NCBI GenBank assembly: GCA_019454045.1
Contig: SKCR01029078.1
Coordinates: forward strand, 53,167-117,166
Direction of reading: 5' to 3'
Source: Zanthoxylum bungeanum
Taxonomy: Eukaryota > Streptophyta > Magnoliopsida > Sapindales > Rutaceae
DNA length: 64,000 nucleotides
The position numbers and the translations under genes are program-made. Under the pieces are notes generated by a model that was not told the DNA's origin, did no database searches, and was given only the letters and a program-made list of their open reading frames with translations. Shown here one piece after another: positions 36,540 through 47,993 of the stretch (position 1 is its first letter; each line of letters begins with the position of its first letter).

Positions 36540-36677
36540 AGAGATGGCAACAATACCCGGACCCGGAGCCGGGAAGACCCGGGTCCGATATCAAAAAATC
36601 TGGACCCAGGTCTTTAAAATTAAGACCCGGGTGATTTCGGGTACGGACCCGGGATCACGAGGGTCCGGAAAAACATA

Positions 36678-36713
<36 letters not shown>

Positions 36714-37028
36714 TAGATTATAATAATAAATATAAAATATTATACATATATATATATATATATATATAATAGAATATAATAAAAAATTAAAAGAATTGAA
36801 ATAAAATTGACAAAATATAAAAATAAATATAAAATAATACAATTAAAATTAAAAAAAAATTAAAAAAAAAAAAGAAATCCTGGTTCCCGGATCCGGACCG
36901 GTCTACCCGAGTCCGTACCAGGTAGACCCGGGTCCGGACCCGGGAATATTTACCTGGGTCCGGAACCGGACCCGGGGTAACACATCCTCTTCCGGATCCG
37001 GATCCGGATCCGGATTTTGCCATCCATA
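36540..37028. mobile_element. hAT non-autonomous element, 489 bp
   Basis: Flanked by the exact 8-bp duplication TACCCAAG (36532-36539 and 37029-37036). The ends GAGATGGCAACAATACCCGG and (complement of right) GGATGGCAAAATCCGG are inverted repeats. The arms are CCCGG/CCGGATCC-rich and the middle has (AAT)n (36674-36715) and (TA)n. GATGGCAA ends are typical of a widespread plant hAT group. Confidence 0.88.
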
Positions 37029-37695
37029 TACCCAAGCCCGAGTGTGGCCCTCTCTTTTTCTCGCTGCCGGAGGCGATCTGGGGCTGTCGCCGGCCACCTT
37101 CAGACGGGGGGTGACTGGGCGCACCTCCTAGGCCGTCGATCGGCCGGTGGTGGCCGGTTGGCCGGCTGACAAGCCTTAAAAACCCAAACGCGTTTTGAGA
37201 GGGATGGGTCGACTTGGGGGTTTTAGTTTCTTATGCCCTTTTGGTAATTAGGAGAAACATCAGGGTATATATAGGAAAGTTTTTGAAAAATTACGTTTTG
37301 ACCCCCGAAAATTGCAATTAGGACCCTGTCATAGGGCTTTCTCAGAAAGTTGCATTTTTTAATCTCTTCTGATGTAAAATTCGAAAAGTATTCGACATAA
37401 AAGTTGTTCGTCTCAGAAAAACAAGTGTGATGGTTCAAGAATTAGTTCAATCGAAGTTTGTTTACTATTTTTATAGCCGAAACAAGAAATTTTTACGTGT
37501 ATAATGATATAATCAGAAATCGCGTAACCGATTCTCGAAACCACAAGTTTTCCAGCGTGAAAAAATTTCACTTTAAAATATTCTCACATATTTTCCAACA
37601 CATAAACTCTTATTTTCAAATAATATCTTGTTCCAAAACGTTAACTTTAATTCGGAAACCTTTCAACACTTTTACAAAAAACTCGGGATATTACA

Positions 37696-38015
37696 AAAAT
37701 ATATGTGGCACACAATCTCTACAATTAATATTTTTATTATTAAATTATAAAATAAAATAACAAATTAGTAAAATAAAAAACCTATTATAATATAAAAATA
37801 TATCTCATATTAAAATAAGAATCATAAATAGTAGTCGCCACACAAACCTAACAATTTTTTAGATTTTAGGTCTATTGTTATTTATTATTTTATTTTGAAT
37901 TATTTGTATAAAAAAAGTTATTTCGTGAATTTTTTATTATTTGATATGCTTCATGATGTAGACTCTGACTGCTCTTGTACACTGAATTATAAATATTCCA
38001 GATATTAAAAATATA

Positions 38016-38065
<50 letters not shown>

Positions 38066-38459
38066 TATAAGTTAAATATTTTTAAGTTTCTCATAGCGTT
38101 ACATGACACAATCCTTAAAATTAATTTTTTATTACCTATTATAATAAGAAACTATATTATTAAAAAATATATGTGGCACATAATTTCTACAATTAATATT
38201 TTTATTATAAATTATAAAATTAAAATAATAAATTGTTAAAATAAACAAAAAATATATTACAATATAAAAATATAATCTCATGTTAAAATAAGAAACATAA
38301 ATAGTAGCCGCCCATAAAACCTAACCAGATTTTAGAATTTCGAGTTTATTGTTATTTGTTATTTTAATTTGAATTATTTCTAATTTTTTTATTTCTTGTA
38401 TTTTTTATTTTTTATTGTGTTTCATGATGAAGATTCTGACTATTAGCTCTTGCAAAGTG
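37696..38459. repeat. AT-rich repeat region with two ~470-bp units
   Basis: The stretch around 37813-37990 (ATAAATAGTAGTCGCC, then GACTCTGACTGCTCTTG) is repeated at about 38285-38450. It includes (TA)n at 38015-38060. No gene. Confidence 0.75.
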
Positions 38460-39057
38460 AGTTATAAATATTGTTTGAGAACTGAGAGATAAACGAATTA
38501 GACATAAATATCACGTATAAGTAAATTAATTATCTCACTTATACTATAAAACCGATAAGATCTGGAACATTTACAAGATCGATACTAAAAATATAGCTCA
38601 ACCGGTATAAAATGTAGGCCTTGTGCTAATAATAACATAAACAATAACAACACATAAGCCCTCTGCTGCCCACCATCCAAGTAGAAATGGAGATTTATTG
38701 GGATAGACTAGGATTTGTCAATTCCGATCCCGTCTTAATTATGGATTTAGAATGAAAAATCAATATGAATCTCGTATGATCAATTTTTCAATCAGAACAA
38801 GAAATCGTCTGAATCTCAAACCTGTCTGTTCGAGATTCTAAATATTGATGGATTCGAGATGTTTTTGGCAGGGTTTGTCAATGAAAAATATCTCATTCTC
38901 TATAATTGCATAGTGAATTAGAAATATTATTTGAGAACTGAAAGATAAATGAATGAGACATAAATATCACGTGTAAGTAAATCAATTGTCTCATTTATAC
39001 TATAAAACCGACAAGATCCGGAACATTTACAAGATCAATACAAAAAATATAGCTCAA
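38460..39057. repeat. ~460-bp tandem repeat: unit 1 and start of unit 2
   Basis: GAGAACTGARAGATAAAYGA occurs at 38477 and 38933, with the following text repeated in order (TATAAAACCGAYAAGATC, AATATAGCTCAA). Unit 2 breaks off at 39057, where the 3.1-kb solo LTR begins. Confidence 0.88.
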
Positions 39058-39677
39058 TGTAGGCATTGCATTTTCGCATGTGAAACCCGATGATGAGTCT
39101 CATTTGGAGGCACTACCTTTTGAGTCATGAAAGCCGCGGGAAACGGATATCGGAAGGGGGAATTCAGAATAAACAAGCTCACTGTCTTCGTTGGTGCTGC
39201 GTTCGTTACTTCGTTCGAACAGAAAACAGATTGCGGGCGTTCGTGTTGCGTTCGAGGAAGCGTTCGAACGGTATCGGTAATTCTGGTTTTGCTGCTAGCC
39301 TCACACCCAGCCCATTTAGCTCCCCAAAGCCCATAAAACACATCCCAAATTATATAAATAAATATTAATTTAAATATTAAACATTAAATAAAATATTTAA
39401 ACCATTTACCAATTAAATAAAATATTTACCTAAACTAAAAAGAAGATATGCCTAATTAAAATCAATCTTAACCAATTAAAGCCAATCATATATTTGACTT
39501 CCTAATCTAATAAGATATTTACCAATATAAAATATTTGTATTCCTAAACCAACACAAATTAAATATTACAACTTCCTAATTTAAAATATCTTGTCCCCCA
39601 TCAATCTTGTGTATGCCTTTCTCACCTCTCCTAATTTGGAAACAAGATCCCTTCCCTTGTCAACCCTAGCCATTCTC

Positions 39678-39685
39678 TATATAAA
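39678..39685 (+). promoter_or_regulatory. TATA box of the 3.1-kb LTR
   Basis: TATATAAA, followed about 30 bp later by an A/C-rich leader. This fits the U3/R start of an LTR. Confidence 0.55.
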
Positions 39686-40420
39686 CAACCCCTAACCAAG
39701 GCCATTCCTCTCCTTCACACAACACAATTCACACCCAAGCTCTCTCAAAATCTCTCTAGACTCTCTCTACACACCCAAAACAGACAAAAAGAGAAAACAC
39801 TTCCTACACACACAAAAAGAGAACAAAAGAACCTCAACCATCTCCTCCATAGCCGAATCTACCACAAATAACCACCCTCACATCACTGAAACTACAAGCA
39901 CCAAAACAACCCCTAATCACCACCGAAAACCAGCCCTCTAAACCTCCATACATCACCGAAAATCACACAAACACAGCAGCCCAAATCCTTAAAAAAACAG
40001 TAACTTAGAAAACTACATAGATAATCTTAAAAATAATCACTTTTAATTGCACTAAGAACCCACACAACTTGGAATAGTTCTTTGAAAACATTGAAACAGG
40101 TAGCCCGTGCAGTGAGCAGCAAAACAGGAGCCGAATAGGAGCAGAACGGAGTTCGAATCGTAAGCAAAGCAGCGGAACAGTGAGCTAGGACGTCGAACCA
40201 GCGGACCAGAAAAAGTTGCGGAGCTTTACCCCCCTTTCGATCTTCGTGGAACGTGAGTCCGAGAGACGGCTTAAAAGGTTAGACCTGAGGGTATCTTTCA
40301 CACTTATTCTCATTTTACTTTCTGGTCATTTATTTTGATTATATTTTCTGTATTTGTGGTATCTATTGTGTGTATGATGTATGTTGTGGGTATTGGATGA
40401 ATGAGAGAGGTGTCAACTCT

Positions 40421-40516
40421 CGCGGTATATCGGATGGAAACCCGGACATAAATTTCATAGCCGATTCCGAATGGACGGTAATATGATCTGTACTCGGGCC
40501 ACAATTCCACGTACCG
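40421..40516 (+). other. Shared ~90-nt module, copy 3
   Basis: GGATGGAAACCCGGACATAA, then GCCGATTCCGAATGGACGG, then GTACTCGGGCCACAATTCC. The possible stem is CCCG with CGGG. Confidence 0.75.
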
Positions 40517-40616
40517 CTTGGGTAAACGGCACCATCTTTCTTTTGTTATGTTGCTCTTGTTTATTTAGTTTGCTTACTTGAATTCAATATGTCGTTAGTT
40601 ATGCATGATTCAACCA

Positions 40617-41075
40617 AGCGCATGGGCTTAGTGAGTTAGTCCAAAGGTCCTCCATTTAGGAGACAAAAAGCCGAAAAGGCCACCTTCGTGACACTACTTC
40701 GCCGCGCCGGTTGATGTATGTTCGGTTGGACGCGAGATACGTTCAATCGGGCATACTTAGTTTGATATTGTTATCTTTATTTTCGTATGTATAAGTCAAT
40801 CGAGCGCATGGGCTTAGTAAGTGTGTTGTGAGATCCCCTATGGGGAGGGGCTAAAAGCCCTTTACCACGATGCTTTGCCGCGCCGGTTGATGTATGTTCG
40901 GATTGGATGTAAGGTGTGTTCAATCAGACATACTTGGTTGATATGATTGGTTCTATTCTTGTATGTGTGATGTGACGCGCATGGGCTTAGCATGTTGGTC
41001 TAAAGGTCCTCTCTTTGAGAGATCAAGAGCCCCAAAAGGGTCACCTTTACGGCAGTGCTTCGCCGCGCCCTTTTA
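40617..41075 (+). repeat. ~180-bp repeat with GCGCATGGGCTTAG, 3 units
   Basis: Units begin near 40618, 40804 and 40977 and contain CTTCGCCGCGCC or CTTTGCCGCGCC plus a hairpin-prone stretch (CCCCTATGGGGAGGGGC near 40834). The same units appear inverted at about 4590-4870. Confidence 0.85.
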
Positions 41076-41122
41076 TTTTCTGTTTATATATTGCATCCTA
41101 TTTCATGCATCAGGTCCGTGTC

Positions 41123-41495
41123 CGTTCGAACGCGTTCACGAACGCAACTCGAACGCGCATGTGTTTTTGCCTTATTATGTGTCAGGTCTCGTATCCGTTC
41201 GAACGCGTTAACAAACGCCATACGAACGTGAGCTTTCTGTCTCATCTCCGTTCAAACGCGTTTACGAACGCTACTCGAACGTGAGCATTCTGTTTTATTT
41301 CCGTTCGAACGCGTTTACGAACGCTACTCGAACGTGAGCATTCTGTTTCATTTCTGTTCGAACGCGTTTACGAACGCTACTCGAACGTGAGCATTCTGTT
41401 TCATTTCCGTTCGAACGCGTTTACGAACGCTACTCGAACGTGAACATTCTGTTTCATTTCCGTTCGAACGCGTTTACGAACGCTACACGAACGTG
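41123..41495 (+). repeat. 53-bp tandem array with CGTTCGAACG, about 7 units
   Basis: CCGTTCGAACGCGTTTACGA recurs every 53 bp at the right end of the array (41248, 41301, 41354, 41407, 41460), with more diverged units before. Confidence 0.93.
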
Positions 41496-41618
41496 CACAC
41501 ACTGAACTGAGTCTGTCTTATTATATTCATGCATAATTGTCTATTGGTTGATCTTTCTTACGCAAATGTGTCACAATTCGTATGCTTATGTCATGATAAC
41601 ATTTGAGTATTATTTCTT

Positions 41619-41712
41619 GCGGTATATCGGATGGAAACCCAGACGTAAATTCCGTAGCCGATTCCGAATGGACGGTAGTGCGGTCTGTACTTGGGCTACA
41701 ATTCCACGTACC
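41619..41712 (+). other. Shared ~90-nt module, copy 4
   Basis: GGATGGAAACCCAGACGTAA, then GCCGATTCCGAATGGACGG, then GTACTTGGGCTACAATTCC. The possible stem is CCCA with TGGG. Confidence 0.75.
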
Positions 41713-42155
41713 GTTTGGAAAAGTGCCCATATGTGTGCTTGTAGGGTCAATATGTGTGCTTGTGTTTTCCTGAATGTGATATGTAAGTAAAGTTATATGT
41801 TAGTTGCTATCTTGATATATGTTAAGCATGCAAATTTAAATGTAAGATATATGTGAAATACATGTATATTTAGGTGCATATTTTATTTTATAAATGTGAA
41901 TTTAGAAGCATGATACCCTTAGAAATAAGTGTTACTTTACAGCTTGTTTAAATTATTATATAAATCCTTTCATTACAAGTGACATGAGTAAGGGACCATT
42001 CCGAACCCAACGGTTTGAGGTCTTCCCTTGCGAGGGGTGAGTGCGGCCTTAAATCTTTGTCCCGGTTCACACCGGGTGGCGACTCCATGTTATGTAATCC
42101 TTCCCAACTAGGCCGCAAGCCTAGGAACGGCGTCGCTCAGTTTCTGTGTCCCACA

Positions 42156-42236
42156 CTCAACAAGTATAAAATGCAAGCCTTGTGCTAATAATAATATCAA
42201 TAATAACAACTCATAAGCCCTCTGATGCCCACCATC
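42156..42236. repeat. Middle piece of tandem unit 2
   Basis: CTCAACAAGTATAAAATGCA to GCCCACCATC continues unit 2 after the solo LTR (compare 38608-38680). The last five bases, CCATC, are the left duplication of the next element. Confidence 0.85.
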
Positions 42237-42913
42237 TGTGGAAGCTGGATTTCGGCCGAGGTGCACAATCAGAATTTGTAGGTTGGGGGCATTAGCGATC
42301 CTGCAAGACAAAGGTAGAGTGAGCGGGAGTAGACTGCCCACCGGTGTGGTGGGTGCCAGGGACACTCTGACGCTCAAGTCAGTCGTATGGGATGAGCTGT
42401 AAATATGTAAAGTGTAAAAGTAAGGCTTATTATTACCTTGACTTTCTTTTGGTGGCCGTGAGGGCGGTGACAAATGTTTTTGGAAATAGAAAGCTCTCAT
42501 ATATTGTGTCAGAGAGTAGAAGCTTGTAAGAAGGATCTGAAGCCTGCCTTGAATCCTGAGTTATCTTCCATTTTATAGATCTGAAAAGAGATTATTTTGT
42601 AGCTGTGATAAAAGCTGGCAACGGGCCTACAACGTGCTGACATTTCTGGCTAAGGAACCCACAACGTGCCTTGATCCAACTTTCGGCGCTGCATGTGTTT
42701 GTGCTTAGAAAAAGAGGAAATAGTTAGTAACAATTGTGTTTTATGCTGTCTATTTGTTTGGCTTTATATTTGTAGCGTTATGTACCGATGTAATAAAGTC
42801 TTTTGGGCTGGGTTTTCCAATATGGTGTTTAAGGGCCAATATTTGTGGGCTTTTGGTATTAAGTTTGACGTGAAAAGACGGTTTTACCCTCGGGTCCAAA
42901 TTTGGCTCGTACA
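42237..42913 (-). repeat. 3' LTR of the non-autonomous element
   Basis: 677 bp from TGTGGAAGCTGG to GGCTCGTACA, nearly identical to 48326-49001. This indicates fairly recent insertion. Confidence 0.93.
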
Positions 42914-43131
42914 GTTTGTTCCCTACTCTTTAAGTCAAAAAGTTTTTGACTTTGAGAGTAATATATCGAATGTATCATCTGGGATTTGATCTTGGTATGT
43001 AAACTTTTTCTGAACCGTTTGGAGTAGTCATAGGTTAAGACTTCAACTTAATCTTTACAAGACATGTAGGAATGTCTCCATTTTACTGAACCAGTTGAAG
43101 ACCAGGACTTTGTCTAATTCTGCCTGAGCCA
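42914..43131 (-). other. Element 3' region before the 138-bp array
   Basis: Polypurine-like tract at 42914-42935 (minus) and no gene. Confidence 0.5.
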
Positions 43132-43683
43132 ATGGGGAATGTTCCCAGTCGACTGTACCTGGTGAAGGTCAGGATAAACCCCATACTACGGGTCCAAAGA
43201 CCAGGGGAATCTCTAATGTCGTCTGGGCCAGATGAAAGTCAGTTCTTGAACTTGACTCTATCTGAGTCAATGGGGAATGTTCCCAGTCGACTGAACCTGA
43301 TGAAGGTCAGGATAATCCCCATACTATGGGTCCAAAGACCAGGGGAAACTCTAATGTCGTTTGGGCCAGATGAAGGCCAGGTCTTGAACTTGACTCTATC
43401 TGAATCAATGGGGAATGTTCCCAGTCGACTGAACCTGATGAAGGTCAGGATAATCCCCATACTACGGGTCCAAAGACCAGGGGAAACTCTAATGTCGTTT
43501 GGGCCACATGAAGGCCAGGTATTGAACTTGACTCTATCTGAGTCAATGGGGAATGTTCCCAGTCGACTGAACCTGATGAAGGTCAGGATAATCCCCATAC
43601 TACGAGTCCAAAGACCAGGGGAAACTCTAATGTCGTCTGGGCCAGATGAAGGCCATGATAAGAGTATATTGTTGAATGGGTTC
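43132..43683. repeat. 138-bp tandem array, 4 units
   Basis: ATGGGGAATGTTCCCAGTCG starts at 43132, 43270, 43408 and 43546. Since 138 is a multiple of three, frames stay open on both strands (43132-43710 plus, 43239-43733 minus); this is a by-product of the repeat. Each unit contains GTCGACTG. Confidence 0.95.
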
Positions 43684-43699
43684 AACAAGTTCCAAGCTA

Positions 43700-45040
43700 T
43701 ATGCGTGTAGATGTCGACTGAGATGTACATCAAGTTTTAAGTAATATATGTGTGGTTTCTTTAACAATTCCCAAGCTACACACTTGATTATATCGGCTGG
43801 GTTATAAATCATGTCTCAATTTATGTATGTGTAGGCTTTATGATAACTCCCAGCTACGTATATATGTTGATGTTAATCGAGACATTCAGTACAATTAAAA
43901 GCTATATATGTAGTAAGGTCGACTGGGACTCCTATGACAAGTCCCAAAAATTGCAACGTCAACTTGGACATCTATTACGAGTCCTAAGCCGCACATTGAT
44001 GTCGATTGAGACATATTGTAATATCAACCGGGACATCCTTATAACTAGTGCCAAACAACATACCAATGTTGAGTGAAACATCCCTAAAGTCTCATGCCTT
44101 ATTAGTGTCGATTGGGACTTTCCTAAAAAGTGCAAGTCATACCTGATAATGTCGACTGAGATGTACAAACCAAATCCCCTTATTTAGTGTCGATGGGAAT
44201 ATCTTCACAACAAGTCTTCATTAAGGTAGTGTCGACTGGAATATCCCTTCAAAGCCTTTAAAAATTTGTGTCGACTGGAGCATCTCAGACCTAGCTCTCC
44301 AGTAGGGTTGCATGAGATATTTTTGCCAAGTCTTCTCTAATATACGTCGACTGGGATGTCCTCGTGTTAAATACATGTTTGTCAAATATAACATACCTGA
44401 AAATTCTTCATACATAGTTGCTGACAAGAATATCCATACAATGCTCCATAAATAAGATTCTCGTATGAATGTCGATTGGATTTTTCACTTGAAGCTCCAT
44501 GCATGCGTGGATGAAACATCTTCTCATTCTTGTCGACTGAAATGTATCTGCATAATTCTTTCTTATAAACGTCGACTGAAATAAATGCATGAATCATTTT
44601 ATCATGCTCATCGACTAGAGTTTTCCTGTAATCATTTCACACATGCGAGTCGTTTGGAGTATACTTACAATTACTTCATGCATGAATGTCGACTAAAATA
44701 ATCCTCATAAAATAATGTCGATTGAACTAAACCTGTAATCATTCAGTATATAATGTCGACTGAAATAAACCTGAAATAGACGCAAGTCGACTGAAAGAAT
44801 TACGAGCAACATGAACCTGCACAATTCTTTTGGAATGATGTCGACTGAAGTAAACATCCAAATACTTAATACATGTTGTTGACTGAAGAAAACCTGCAAC
44901 CGCTTTATACATACTCAGAAGTGATTATATGTCGACTGACATAACGATATGAATTCAACACATACATGTTGAATGAAAGAAATTTCGATGAATCATATAT
45001 TAATGTCGACTAAATATACGCGTTGCGTCGAATGAGCCAT
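43700..45040. repeat. Interspersed TGTCGACTGAA motif array
   Basis: About 23 copies of TGTCGACTGAA or close variants (for example near 43711, 43916, 44152, 44231, 44269, 44532, 44753, 44839, 44930 and 45002) in otherwise diverged text, spaced roughly 35-120 bp. No gene is apparent. Confidence 0.85.
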
Positions 45041-45518
45041 CCATATCAGGCTTCACTTTAGAATGGAGGTGTGCTCTCTCCGGAGAATGTTAACTGATAG
45101 ATGTCATCTTACGGTCTTCTTTAACTGATGTCGTTGTAAATTACACTTGGTTAAGGATGGGCCTAAGGATGTCTTGAGCCCAAGTTCATTTATTAAACCC
45201 TAGTGGGATTTTCGAGGCGTCTTTTGGAGGGAAATCGAAGCGCCAAAATGGTGAGTATAAGAATGGGTTTTGAGTCATTTGGTCTCACACAATAATTTCT
45301 CTAGGTTGGCAAGCTTAAGGGAGCTCTCAAGATCTTCAAGGTACTCTTCATATCTTTCTTCATATTCTTCAACATCTTCAAATGTTCTTAGTGTAGATTC
45401 AAATTGTTCTTAGTCAAATTGTTTATTCGATTTTGAAAGAATTAGCGAACTTTTTGGGATTATGTTTGTGATTTAGACAGATTTAGATCTTCAAAGGAGT
45501 AGGTATTTTAGGGAATTT

Positions 45519-47744
45519 GTGTTTGTTGCTTGGAAAATGTCGAGTGAGGATTCGTTGGGTAGTTTAGGTGCTCAAATTGACAAGTATATTGAACAACCTA
45601 TGGATGATTCGAGTGAAGAAGAAACTTATAGATATTGGTCGCATGAAGATTTTATAGAGGCTGGAGTCGTAACTATAGCTAAACCACCGTTAGGAATACC
45701 CACCGAAGTTACACCACTGAGTTCACTACCCACCATTGAGGAGTTGAGTGAGATTTTAAGTACGAGCGAACCAACAAATATCCTAACCAAGAATCCAGCT
45801 AGTCGAGTGACTGAAAGATCAATGAGAGAAATGAAATTGAAATATAGATTTCCTCCATCAATTGAAGTAAGATTAGCGTCGCCGACTGAAAGGATAGATT
45901 ACAAAGTTCATGGGTGGATTGGGTTTTATGAACGCCCATTTATTGATGGATTCAGATTCCCCATTCCAAAGTTAGTATGAGAAGTGTTGAATCACTATCA
46001 GCTGGCTCATTCTCAACTAATGCCAAACACTTGGAGGATTCTACTGTCGATTGAGTGTATGTCTATCGAATTGGGGATCGTGTTCGGGGTGCGAGAATTA
46101 TTGTATACTTAATATATGAAAGAACACCTGAGAGAAAATTGGAGATATCACTTGTATCTCCGCCAAAAGAGGGAGCATTTGGTATTGGGACTTACAACAA
46201 ATGACATAGGGGATTGGCAAAAAAGTTATTTCTTTGTGAGAGGAGAGAGTGTGGTTTGGGTCGAATGAGAGTGGAAAAATACATGAACATTGGAACTCGT
46301 CGAGTGAGTATATTTTCATCCTTACCTTAATACTCTAAATTTATAATTTGTATGACTGTAAATATTCTTCTTTTCTTCTTCCAGGTCTTCAGTTGAATAG
46401 AAAGTTTGATACTACTCGTCGAGCCATCACAAACATGAATTACATCCTCGGTTTGCCTGATTCGAAGAGGAATTGGAAAGCTGCTCTAGAAGAGAGGAGA
46501 CTGAGGTTAACTCTCGTTGTGGAAGGAAATGTTTTATTCTGAAGGTACCCCATTGGTTTGAGTAAGCATATTTTGGTCGTGATATTGTGCACTTGGGCGA
46601 TTGAGGTTACATTTGGAAGGCTGCTATTTCTAACACCGCTGACCCTTGAAGAATTTTTATGCGCAGCTGAAATAATGTCGGGTCCATTCAAGGTGCCAAA
46701 GCTTGATGAAATGAGGAGCCGGAGGAAGATTAAAAGAGTTAAAGGAAAGGAGCCGGAAGCCATTGAAGCAGAAATCCCAAAATCAACAGAAGTCGTTTCG
46801 GCTGATGCTCATGAAATTATAAGACAGTCGATTGAAAAGTCCTCTACTTCAAAAAAGAGGAAGGCAATAGTAGAAGTGGAGGAAGATGCTGAGAATGTTA
46901 TTGTGAAGATTCCTCATGGGTCTACTGCTATTTCAGATCCCTCCAGTCTTTCCACATTTATTAAGCGTCTGTTGCTTAAAGAAGACGAGCAACGGTTGAC
47001 TGAGTTGGGTCCAACCGAAACAAGCAAGAAAATTTTGGCACTAAGTTATCAGGTATTTATTTTTGAAAACATGTATATCCATTTATAGACGTCGTATGGA
47101 ATTTTTTTAAGTGAAGTTCGTTTCAGGTTATGGAATGTGGCCTCTTCATGCAAGAGTATATTGAATTAAACCAAAGGAGGATGAGGGATTTAGAGAAGGC
47201 CAACACAGCTGTAAGGAAAGATTTCGCTGAACTGAAAGCAAATTTTGACGCTACCGAAAGGAAGTTAAGAAAGGTTGAAAAGGAACTGAAAGAGACTCAG
47301 GCAATACTGAAATTGGAGAAAGAAGTGTCTGAGGCTACCAATGAGGCGTTCAAAGAAAGTGTGGAGAGCTTGACGAAGGAAAAGGCCGAATTGCTTGAGC
47401 AACTTGAATTGGTTGCCTTTGAATCAATGATGAAAGAGAGGAGCAGTCTAATGTAAGAATATTTAGCTGGTCAGAATGTCGCTTGGAAGCCAAAGAAATG
47501 GATTCGAGAATATGAGAGGTTGGCTGTTGGGGTCTCCCTTACAAGTGAGGGTGAAGAAGAAGAAAAATGAGAAGAGGTGCTTTCGAAAGAGGCTGTCGAA
47601 GAAGAGCAAATGGCCACTGGAGAAACCGAAGAAGAAATTGCCATAACGGATAAACAGGCTGAAACGGTTGAGGTTCCCGGATCGACTGAAATTATCCCTA
47701 TCGTTCCCAGCCAGACTGTTGAAGTTCCACCAGTGGATGTTTAG
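45519..47744 (+). pseudogene. Antisense accessory ORF, gypsy-type transposon protein (PF04195-like), degenerate
   Basis: The first part (45519-45980) has an acidic N-terminus and ends FYERPFIDGFRFPIPKLV. After a TGA the same frame continues EVLNHYQLAHSQLMPNTWRI and LGIVFGVRELL. This matches the putative gypsy-type transposon domain (PF04195) pattern of a ...F..PxP.L...L..Y..A..QL.PN.WR type. A WQKSYFFVRGE block follows, then a basic/acidic linker (46558-47052), a likely intron (GT at 47053, AG at 47125-47126) and a long coiled coil (LEKANTAVRKDFAELKANFD; 47130-47456). An acidic tail follows to 47744. Stops near 45978, 46109 and 47454 break it. A second possible intron is at about 46306-46384. 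The function of this family is unknown. Confidence 0.65.
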
Positions 47745-47993
47745 CTTGATCCTGAAGTACAGGCGACCGAAAGGCTCGTAGAATGAAATATGCAGTCGTA
47801 ACTTTTATTTTGTTTTTTGATATGGAAAACTTCAAAACTTTAATGATATAATGTTTCATTTTGGTTGAAGTCAAAGTTTTTCAATTTTGTTTAGTCGTAT
47901 GGACCTCGGAACACTAAATTATTCTTCACACAATAACTTTTATTATCCAACAATTTTACTAGCCGAATGGGCTACGACAAAGAAAAATAATAA

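Larger units (their letters stand above)
31487..37695 (-). mobile_element. Solo LTR of a gypsy element, with three nested insertions
   Basis: Ends TATAACACCCCG (one change from TGTAACACCCCG) and CGGGATATTACA, flanked by AAAAT (31482-31486 and 37696-37700). On the minus strand it starts TGTAATATCCCGAG, a Del/Tekay-like LTR start. No internal region is present. Subtracting the copia-type LTR (31749-34028, which holds one hAT) and the second hAT (36540-37028) leaves an LTR of about 3.4 kb. Confidence 0.75.
39058..42155 (+). mobile_element. Solo LTR, 3098 bp, same family as 3643-6404
   Basis: Ends TGTAGGCATTGCATTTTCGC and GTTTCTGTGTCCCACA, flanked by the exact duplication CTCAA (39053-39057 and 42156-42160). 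TATATAAA at 39678-39685 is a likely promoter, followed by a C/A-rich leader. It contains two copies of the shared module, three units of a ~180-bp GCGCATGGGCTTAG repeat, a 53-bp array, and the word GGTGGCGACTCC near 42075. No coding sequence and no second copy is attached. It sits inside unit 2 of the 460-bp tandem repeat. Confidence 0.87.

Noticed and set aside
36591..37124. Minus-strand frames of 73-83 codons
   Set aside because: They are composed of CCGGATCC arms and microsatellites of a hAT element and have no coding pattern.
43132..43733. 192- and 164-codon frames on opposite strands
   Set aside because: The 138-bp repeat unit is a multiple of three, so frames stay open by construction. 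No domain is visible.
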